From: Calditrichaceae bacterium
Lineage (GTDB): Bacteria; Calditrichota; Calditrichia; Calditrichales; Calditrichaceae
Direction of reading: 5' to 3'
DNA length: 16,273 nucleotides
Assembly: GCA_024763405.1 (NCBI GenBank)
Contig: JANTFQ010000017.1
Location: 1-16,273 of the forward strand
Part shown: positions 7,522-12,158 of the stretch, piece by piece
How positions within the stretch are numbered: position 1 is the stretch's first letter
Layout of the letters: each line of letters begins with the position of its first letter
The notes under the pieces: generated by a model
What the model saw: only the letters and a program-made list of their open reading frames with translations
Told to the model about the DNA's origin: nothing
The model's database searches: none
Position numbers and translations under genes: made by a program

Positions 7522-7570
7522 GTAAAAAAGAGACTGTTCCGGAAGTTGAATTTCGATCTCCCGGAACAGC
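7522..7570 (-). terminator. Intrinsic terminator between eno and ftsB
   Basis: On the minus strand, CTGTTCCGG (complement of 7561-7569) pairs perfectly with CCGGAACAG (complement of 7534-7542) around an 18-nt loop. It is followed by TCTCTTTTTTACA, giving a U-run. This 9-bp G+C-containing stem plus T-tract is a good Rho-independent terminator for eno. The T-tract ends only 4 nt before the ftsB ATG. Confidence 0.75.
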
Positions 7571-7582
7571 TCCCTGTTTTAG

Positions 7583-8866
7583 TTACAGTTTAAAGGTGCT
7601 CTTCCCGGGGAAAACAGCACTGTCCGAAAGCATATCTTCAATTCGGATTAATTGATTGTATTTAGCAATACGGTCGGTACGTGATGCGGAACCGGATTTA
7701 ATCTGTTCGGCGTTTACGGCAACGGCCAAATCGGCAATGGTTGTGTCTTCTGTTTCACCGGAACGGTGCGAAATTACCGTTGTAAATCCGGCTTTATGCG
7801 CCATTTCGATGGCGTCCAGGGTTTCCGTGATGGTACCGATTTGATTGAGTTTAATCAGAATGGAATTAGCTGATTTCTCTTTAATGCCGCGGGCCAGAAG
7901 GGAGGTATTGGTTACAAAAATATCATCGCCTACAATCTGAATTTTCGAGCCCAATTTTTCGTTCATAATTTTCCAGCCGGCCCAGTCGTTTTCGGCCAAT
8001 CCGTCTTCGATGGAAACGATGGGATATTTTTTAATCCATTCCTCGTAATAGGCAATCATTTCTTCGGAATTTAGCTCTTTACCTTCGGAACTCAGAATAT
8101 AGCGTTCCTTTTTAGTATCATAAAATTCACTTGAGGCAGGATCAAGACAAATATAAATATCTTCACCGGGAATAAAACCGGCTTTTTCGATGGCCTGTAA
8201 AATGACCTGAACCGCTTCTTCGTTGGATTTTAAATTGGGAGCGAAACCGCCTTCGTCACCAACGGAAGTGTTGTAGTTTTTAGCGGATAAAACTTTTTTA
8301 AGATTATGAAATACCTGGGAGCCCATACGCAGCGCGTCTGCAAAATCAACGGCGCCGGCCGGAGAAATCATAAATTCCTGAATGTCTACATTATTGTCTG
8401 CGTGTTTACCACCGTTGATAATATTCATCATAGGCACCGGCAGCACTTTGGCATTTACTCCGCCGAGATACTGATAGAGCGGCAGACCAACAGAATCTGC
8501 AGCGGCTTTAGCAACGGCCATCGATACGCCAAGTATGGCATTGGCGCCCAGATTCCCTTTGTTTTCAGTTCCGTCCAGGCCAATCATAATATTATCGATG
8601 TAGGCTTGTTCGGTTGCATCTAAACCAATCACTTCATCGGCGATAACATCGTTTACGTTTTGAACGGCCTTTAAGACGCCTTTTCCCATATAACGATTTT
8701 CATCACCGTCACGCAGTTCAACGGCTTCGTGTTCGCCAGTTGAAGCGCCGGAAGGTACGGCCGCGCTACCCACGCTACCATCTTCCAGATATACTTCTAC
8801 TTCAACGGTCGGATTCCCGCGGGAATCCAGAATTTCTCTCGCATATACTTCTTCGATAAATGACAT
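7583..8866 (-). CDS. eno: Enolase (phosphopyruvate hydratase)
   Basis: This glycolytic enzyme interconverts 2-phosphoglycerate and phosphoenolpyruvate. The 427-residue length is standard for bacteria. The ATG is fixed by the family N-terminus (IEEVYAREILDSRGNPTVEV) and a GAAAGGAT ribosome binding site. The mobile loop SGASTGEHEAVELRDGD (39-55) is present. The catalytic glutamate is Glu205 in SVGDEGGFAPN. The magnesium ligands are Asp242 (LDPASSEFYD), Glu287 (SIEDGL) and Asp314 (GDD). Lys339 (ILIKLNQIGT) is the general base, and SHRSGETEDTTIADLAVA (366-383) is the second signature. Nothing is missing. It is cytoplasmic, transcribed away from the repeat-rich gap, and closed off by a terminator before ftsB. 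Confidence 0.99.
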   Translation of the reverse strand: MSFIEEVYAREILDSRGNPTVEVEVYLEDGSVGSAAVPSGASTGEHEAVELRDGDENRYMGKGVLKAVQNVNDVIADEVIGLDATEQAYIDNIMIGLDGTENKGNLGANAILGVSMAVAKAAADSVGLPLYQYLGGVNAKVLPVPMMNIINGGKHADNNVDIQEFMISPAGAVDFADALRMGSQVFHNLKKVLSAKNYNTSVGDEGGFAPNLKSNEEAVQVILQAIEKAGFIPGEDIYICLDPASSEFYDTKKERYILSSEGKELNSEEMIAYYEEWIKKYPIVSIEDGLAENDWAGWKIMNEKLGSKIQIVGDDIFVTNTSLLARGIKEKSANSILIKLNQIGTITETLDAIEMAHKAGFTTVISHRSGETEDTTIADLAVAVNAEQIKSGSASRTDRIAKYNQLIRIEDMLSDSAVFPGKSTFKL

Positions 8867-8904
8867 AACTATCCTTTCGGTTAAACTCAGTTTTAAATAA
8901 AATC

Positions 8905-8933
8905 AAAATACTATTCCAGCAAAAGAAGTGCAA
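8905..8933 (-). promoter_or_regulatory. Candidate sigma-70-type promoter of eno
   Basis: On the minus strand, TTGCAC (complement of 8928-8933) is followed after exactly 17 nt by TATTTT (complement of 8905-8910). Each box matches four of six consensus positions. Transcription would start near 8898, giving a leader of about 30 nt that includes the GAAAGGAT ribosome binding site. It is based on consensus matching only, and the AT-rich setting allows chance matches. Confidence 0.4.
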
Positions 8934-9088
8934 GACTAAAAGGAGTTCAATTTTAAATCCTTTGCTACCCTAAGGGGTCTTGCGTTTGACGGGCTAAAAA
9001 TCCATTACATTTATGGTTTAGGTAATAGTGTCCGGTTAAATGGTGCTGATCTATAATTTATTAGAATTTCTTCAAATTAACCCTCCCC

Positions 9089-9105
9089 ATCCCGATTCTC
9101 GGGAT
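9089..9105. repeat. Perfect palindrome ATCCCGA-TTC-TCGGGAT
   Basis: Seven-base arms (9089-9095 and 9099-9105) surround the loop TTC. It has the same design as the palindrome at 1671-1691: an AT-CCC arm, a short loop, a GGG-AT arm and a following CC. It sits inside the MITE-like element. Confidence 0.6.
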
Positions 9106-9109
9106 TCCA

Positions 9110-9132
9110 CCTCCCTTCCAAAAAAAGGGAGG
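9110..9132. repeat. Hairpin CCTCCCTT / AAGGGAGG
   Basis: Eight-base arms at 9110-9117 and 9125-9132 are exact complements around the 7-nt loop CCAAAAA. It is part of the folded interior of the MITE-like element. It lacks a T-run on the plus strand and is followed by GGATTACC, so it is unlikely to act as a strong terminator. Confidence 0.55.
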
Positions 9133-9277
9133 GGATTACCCTTCGACTTCGCTCAGGGTACAGAAGTGGGTTGGTTTTAAGTTCCTATAAAATAGATATC
9201 GCTCTTCATATTGATATCACTGATATTAATTGACTATTTCCAATTCTAAACAGGACACTAATGTGTTTTAGGTTTTA

Positions 9278-9374
9278 CCAAACATTCTACGAGATAAACA
9301 AATCTCAAGAAACAACAACTTAAATCTTAAACAATGAAGCACCTTTTGGGCGATGTTTATCTTTTGTTGTTTGG
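9278..9374. repeat. Imperfect long-range inverted repeat downstream of the dehydrogenase
   Basis: CCAAACA (9278-9284) and GATAAACA (9293-9300) on the left are mirrored by TGTTTATC (9354-9361) and TGTTTGG (9368-9374) on the right, with 8-nt and 6-nt spacers between the arm halves. A competing pairing, AAACAACAA (9310-9318) with TTGTTGTTT (9364-9372), uses the same right arm. It may be an RNA structure at the 3' end of the minus-strand dehydrogenase transcript, or a decayed transposon-end pair. Confidence 0.4.
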
Positions 9375-9395
9375 TGTTTGCTTTTTAGAATTTTC

Positions 9396-10166
9396 CTAAT
9401 TTCTCCGGTGTGTTACCATTGCCGAAGCCTGATCCGTCGGGAAAATTACCACTTCCGCTATCTGAACATGTGCCGGGCGGGTAACAATAAACACAATCGT
9501 TTCGGCAATATCTTTCCCGTTTAGCGGCGTCATTCCGGCGTATACCGCTCTGGCTTTTTCTTTATCGCCCAGCCGGACTTCGCTGAATTCGGTTTCCACC
9601 ATCCCGGGATCCACCGAAGACACTCGGATAGGCGTATCCGCCAAGTCAATGCGCAGACCCTTTTCAATGGCATGCACAGCATGTTTCGTGGCACAGTAAA
9701 TATTTCCACCGGGATAAACCTCATGTCCCGCGATGGAACCAAGATGCACAATATCTCCCTTGTTTCGTTTCACCATGCCCGGCAAAACCGCATGGGTTAC
9801 ATAAAGTAACCCTTTTATATTTGTGTCGATCATCTCATCCCAATCGTCCGGATCAGCATCCTGCATTTTATTTACGCCACGCGCCATTCCGGCATTACTA
9901 ATCAAGATATCAATATCCTGCCATTCCTGCGGTAAACGGCTAAAGGCCTCGTTAACGGCGTTTTTATCGCGAATATCAAGAGCCAGCATATAATAATCGC
10001 GATCATACATTTCTTTTATCTTCTTCCCGGTTTCTGCCAGCCTGTCTTTGCGTCTCCCCGCTAAAATAACCCGGCAACCTTCCCGGGCCAGGGCGATTGC
10101 CGTTTCTTTTCCGATTCCGGCACTGGCTCCGGTAATCAGGGCGGTTTTTCCATCTAATCTTTGCAT
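9396..10166 (-). CDS. Short-chain dehydrogenase/reductase, YdfG-like
   Basis: This 256-residue classical SDR has a Rossmann fold. The cofactor loop is TGASAGIG (12-19). Arg38 and Arg39 in AGRRKDRL suggest NADP preference. NAG is at 91-93. The active site is Asn116 (TNIKG), Ser144 (HLGSIAG), Tyr157 and Lys161 (YCATK). The GHEVYPGGNIY stretch before the catalytic Tyr resembles E. coli YdfG, an NADP-dependent 3-hydroxy acid/L-allo-threonine/serine dehydrogenase. That substrate is therefore the best guess, but SDR substrates are hard to call from sequence. The ATG has an excellent AAGGAGAG site 7 nt upstream. The gene stands alone, divergent from the sigma factor gene. A 17-bp palindrome 24 nt upstream of the start is a candidate operator. 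Confidence 0.88.
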   Translation of the reverse strand: MQRLDGKTALITGASAGIGKETAIALAREGCRVILAGRRKDRLAETGKKIKEMYDRDYYMLALDIRDKNAVNEAFSRLPQEWQDIDILISNAGMARGVNKMQDADPDDWDEMIDTNIKGLLYVTHAVLPGMVKRNKGDIVHLGSIAGHEVYPGGNIYCATKHAVHAIEKGLRIDLADTPIRVSSVDPGMVETEFSEVRLGDKEKARAVYAGMTPLNGKDIAETIVFIVTRPAHVQIAEVVIFPTDQASAMVTHRRN

Positions 10167-10189
10167 ATTGATCTCTCCTTTAAAATTGA

Positions 10190-10206
10190 CAGTAAATCAT
10201 TTACTG
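10190..10206. promoter_or_regulatory. Perfect 17-bp palindrome, candidate operator
   Basis: CAGTAAATCATTTACTG has two perfect 8-bp half-sites around a single central base. It lies 24 nt upstream of the dehydrogenase start in the divergent 149-nt gap before the sigma factor gene. Size and symmetry are those of TetR- or MarR-type dimer operators. It overlaps a TTGACA (10187-10192) read on the plus strand. No such regulator is encoded in the window. Confidence 0.5.
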
Positions 10207-10315
10207 CTTTGAATTATTCCGGGGAATCTTTATATTTCCATGTCTTATGAACATTGTAAAAAATAAAATTGAATAATACAAGAAACACTGTGTATCCCTT
10301 TTATCGGAAATTTTG

Positions 10316-10870
10316 ATGAAAACAGATAATGAGGCAATTACCGCCTGCAGGGCAGGAGACAAAGAGATGTACCGGGTTCTTGTGGAACGCTATAAAACCC
10401 GTGCCTATTATGCCGCTTTAATGTACACGCATAATCGTGACGACGCGCTGGATCTTTCGCAGGAGGCGTTTTACCGCGCATATAAGGCATTGGACAGTTT
10501 CGACAATTCCAGGAAATTTTATACCTGGTTTTATCGAATTTTAAAAAATATCTGCATCAATTTTGTAACCCGGAAACGCACTCATAATCAGGTTTCGGCG
10601 GATGATGAGAATCGGCCCGAACTGGTTTCGTCCGGACTTAACCCCGAAGAAATTCTGGAACGTTCGGAGCAGTCGGAATTACTTTGGCAGGCAATTAATC
10701 AGTTAAAAGAAAAAGACAGGGAAATTATAATTTTGAAAGAATTTCAGGAGATGTCCTATCGGGAAATCGCAGAGGTGTTAAACATCCCCCAGGGCAGTGT
10801 GATGTCGCGTTTGTACAATGCCCGCCAGCGTTTGCTTAAAGAAGTGGAGTACCTGAATGATGAGTACTAA
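10316..10870 (+). CDS. RNA polymerase sigma factor, ECF (sigma-70 family)
   Basis: This 184-residue ECF-type sigma factor has only regions 2 and 4. Region 2 runs from about 20 to 90, with DALDLSQEAFYRAYKALDSF (core binding and -10 recognition) and FYTWFYRILKNICINF. Region 4 is at about 126-178, with EKDREIIILKEFQEMSYREI and the DNA-binding helix-turn-helix AEVLNIPQGSVMSRLYNARQ. I take the ATG at 10316; a TTG directly before it (10313) could add one residue. The stop overlaps the anti-sigma start by 14 nt. This arrangement implies release from its anti-sigma partner under a stress, but the inducing signal cannot be read from sequence. No SD stronger than CGGAAA is visible. Confidence 0.92.
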   Translation: MKTDNEAITACRAGDKEMYRVLVERYKTRAYYAALMYTHNRDDALDLSQEAFYRAYKALDSFDNSRKFYTWFYRILKNICINFVTRKRTHNQVSADDENRPELVSSGLNPEEILERSEQSELLWQAINQLKEKDREIIILKEFQEMSYREIAEVLNIPQGSVMSRLYNARQRLLKEVEYLNDEY

Positions 10871-11318
10871 ACTGACCTGCAAAGAAGTGCGCATTAATAT
10901 GATGGGGCTACTCGATAATGAAATTTCTGAGGAGCAAAAAGCAGCGCTGCTCGGTCATATTGAAAGCTGTCCCTCGTGTCAAAAAATGTATAATGATTTT
11001 CGTACCTTAAAAAAGGATACTCAGGAGATGAAATTTAAAAAACTTCCCGAGATTTATTGGGATGATTACTGGACGCAGGTCTATAACCGGATGGAAAGAG
11101 GATTTAGTTGGATCCTCATTTCAATTGGGGTTATGATTTTGCTTGTCTACGGCGGATATGAAGTGACGCGTGATTTTTTTCTTGACCCTCAAAAGCCACT
11201 ATTGCTGAAGATAGGGGTTGGCGCCTTTACGGCCGGAATTATTGTGCTGTTTGTTTCGGTATTGCGGGAAAAATTAATGATACGAAAAATTGATAAATAC
11301 AGGAGTGTTGAACGATGA
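10857..11318 (+). CDS. Membrane anti-sigma factor with zinc-finger (ZAS/zf-HC2) domain
   Basis: This 153-residue protein is encoded directly after and overlapping the ECF sigma gene. The N-terminal cytoplasmic domain has the zinc-binding anti-sigma motif: Cys8, then His34-x3-Cys38-x2-Cys41 (GHIESCPSCQ). This domain binds and blocks the sigma factor. Two membrane segments follow: about 84-104 (FSWILISIGVMILLVYGGYE) and about 118-138 (LLLKIGVGAFTAGIIVLFVS), with a short external loop (RDFFLDPQKP) between them. A basic cytoplasmic tail ends the protein. With so little outside the membrane, the signal may be sensed in the membrane or through the Cys/His zinc site. ATG codons at 10857 and 10860 are equivalent choices. 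The stop overlaps the YbjQ-like ATG by 4 nt. Confidence 0.88.
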   Translation: MMSTKLTCKEVRINMMGLLDNEISEEQKAALLGHIESCPSCQKMYNDFRTLKKDTQEMKFKKLPEIYWDDYWTQVYNRMERGFSWILISIGVMILLVYGGYEVTRDFFLDPQKPLLLKIGVGAFTAGIIVLFVSVLREKLMIRKIDKYRSVER

Positions 11319-11629
11319 TTACAGTTTCGACAAATGAAATAGCCGGAAAAACCATTAAAAAAACACTTGGCCTTGTGGAAGGCAACACAATTCGGGCCCG
11401 GAATGTGGGACGCGATATTTTGGCCGGATTAAAAAACATTATCGGCGGCGAAATTGAAGAATACACCAAACTGATGGCTGAGTCCCGCGATCAGGCATTG
11501 GATCGGATGAGCAAACAAGCAGAAGACTTAGGCGCTAACGCGGTGGTTGGCGTTCGTTTTTCAACGTCATATATTATGGGCAGCGCCGCAGAAATTCTGG
11601 CATATGGCACGGCGGTCATCTGCGAATAA
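11315..11629 (+). CDS. YbjQ/UPF0145 family protein
   Basis: This 104-residue protein has the full pattern of the YbjQ (UPF0145, putative heavy-metal-binding) family: GLVEGNTIRARNVGRDI, GGEIEEYTKLMAESRDQALD, then the signature AEDLGANAVVGVRFSTS and a C-terminal EILAYGTAV strand. Members form pentamers in crystal structures, and no biochemical function is settled. No signal peptide or membrane segment is present. The GGAG site and the ATGA overlap with the anti-sigma stop show it is the third gene of the sigma/anti-sigma operon. It could be a target or accessory of the envelope or metal stress response, which is inference from position only. Confidence 0.88.
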   Translation: MITVSTNEIAGKTIKKTLGLVEGNTIRARNVGRDILAGLKNIIGGEIEEYTKLMAESRDQALDRMSKQAEDLGANAVVGVRFSTSYIMGSAAEILAYGTAVICE

Positions 11630-11661
11630 TAAAAACCGACTTTTATTTTTTAAATACCCCG

Positions 11662-11683
11662 GGAGGTCGTGATACCGGCCTCC
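11662..11683 (+). terminator. Candidate hairpin terminator after the sigma-factor operon
   Basis: GGAGGTCG (11662-11669) and CGGCCTCC (11676-11683) form an 8-bp stem with one G-T wobble and a 6-nt loop, 32 nt after the YbjQ-like stop. The following AATTTCCTTCC is only weakly T-rich, so termination efficiency is doubtful. A T-rich run lies on the other side (11640-11652), which does not help plus-strand termination. Confidence 0.4.
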
Positions 11684-11749
11684 AATTTCCTTCCTAACAA
11701 TAATGTTCACTGCGCGTTATAATCTTTAAATAACTCCTAAAGTTTTCTG

Positions 11750-11777
11750 TTGAAAGAAACGAAAGTAGATTTAATAT
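11750..11777 (+). promoter_or_regulatory. Candidate sigma-70-type promoter of the chemotaxis cluster
   Basis: TTGAAA (11750-11755) and TAATAT (11772-11777) are separated by 16 nt, ahead of the STAS gene. Transcription would begin near 11784, with a 29-nt leader containing an AAGGGG ribosome binding site. No other plausible promoter is seen in the 183-nt gap. It is based on consensus matching only. Confidence 0.45.
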
Positions 11778-11792
11778 ATGGTATCGTTTCTT
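11754..11792. promoter_or_regulatory. 9-bp inverted repeat bracketing the -10 region
   Basis: AAGAAACGA (11754-11762) and TCGTTTCTT (11784-11792) are exact reverse complements with a 21-nt spacer that contains the TAATAT box. The arm centres are 30 bp apart, close to three helical turns, as suits two regulator half-sites or a cooperative dimer. The sequence could instead act as an RNA stem only if transcription starts further upstream. Confidence 0.45.
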
Positions 11793-11812
11793 CGAAATAA
11801 AAGGGGTTATAA

Positions 11813-12118
11813 ATGAGCATTATAAAAAAAGACGGCAGCAGGGTAGAAGTGGCTCCGGCCGAGGATATTGTTTCTTCAACGCGGGACGCGCTTAAAGATG
11901 AGCTGTTGCAACTGATAGACGAGGGTGCAGTACACGTAATCATTGATTTGCAAAATGTAAAAAAAATTGACTCTTCCGGTTTGTCCGTATTCATTGCCGC
12001 CTACAATACCCTTAAGAACAAAGAAGGTGTATTGGAACTTATCAATGTAAATGAAACAATTAAAAAACTGCTGACCCTCACACGGCTGGACCGCTACGTT
12101 GCCATTGTTTCAAATTAA
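11813..12118 (+). CDS. STAS-domain protein (anti-sigma-factor-antagonist type)
   Basis: This 101-residue single-domain STAS protein is like SpoIIAA/RsbV. The phosphorylatable serine motif is KIDSSGLSVF (51-60, Ser54/Ser55), preceded by the VHVIIDLQNV strand and followed by the amphipathic helix IAAYNTLKNK. In this family, serine phosphorylation by an anti-sigma kinase controls partner binding. Here the gene leads a chemotaxis operon, 40 nt before cheA, rather than lying beside a kinase such as RsbW. It may therefore act as a scaffold or regulatory partner of the Che proteins, as STAS proteins do in some spirochaete and proteobacterial Che clusters. That role is inferred from position. The AAGGGG site precedes the ATG. 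It is complete and soluble. Confidence 0.88.
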   Translation: MSIIKKDGSRVEVAPAEDIVSSTRDALKDELLQLIDEGAVHVIIDLQNVKKIDSSGLSVFIAAYNTLKNKEGVLELINVNETIKKLLTLTRLDRYVAIVSN

Positions 12119-12158
12119 AATTTAGAAAAAATTAAGAAATTATAAGACGGAGGCTGTC

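Larger units (their letters stand above)
9026..9260. mobile_element. MITE-like element with terminal inverted repeats
   Basis: The ends are TAGTGTCCGGTTAA (9026-9039) and, on the other strand, TAGTGTCCTGTTTA (complement of 9247-9260), matching at 12 of 14 positions. If the outermost TA is target sequence, the insertion carries a TA duplication of the kind made by IS630/Tc1-mariner-type transposases. The 235-bp interior has no gene. It folds into several hairpins: ATCCCGA/TCGGGAT, CCTCCCTT/AAGGGAGG and TACCCT/AGGGTA. It includes the CCCTTCGACTTCGCTCAGGG motif, which I recall as a frequent intergenic repeat in many bacteria. The transposase family is not identified, and no transposase is in the window. 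Confidence 0.5.
8867..9395. other. 529-nt gene-free interval between eno and the dehydrogenase
   Basis: There is no credible coding frame on either strand. Starting from the eno side, it holds the eno leader and promoter, then about 90 nt of unassigned sequence (containing a small ACCCTAAGGGGT hairpin). Next come a 235-bp MITE-like element (9026-9260) packed with hairpins, and an AT-rich stretch with an imperfect inverted repeat (9278-9374). It appears to be a landing site for small non-coding repeats rather than an eroded gene. Confidence 0.7.

Noticed and set aside
8306..8623. 105-codon plus-strand frame inside eno
   Set aside because: It lies wholly opposite enolase, whose residues are fully conserved, and shows no protein family pattern.
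10222..10246. ECF-type autoregulatory promoter (GGAAT...GTC) upstream of the sigma factor gene
   Set aside because: The spacing is about 14 nt rather than the usual 16-17, and the -35 box departs from GGAAC. It is too weak to annotate.
10313..10315. TTG start for the ECF sigma factor
   Set aside because: An ATG immediately follows at 10316 and is the simpler choice. The difference is one residue.
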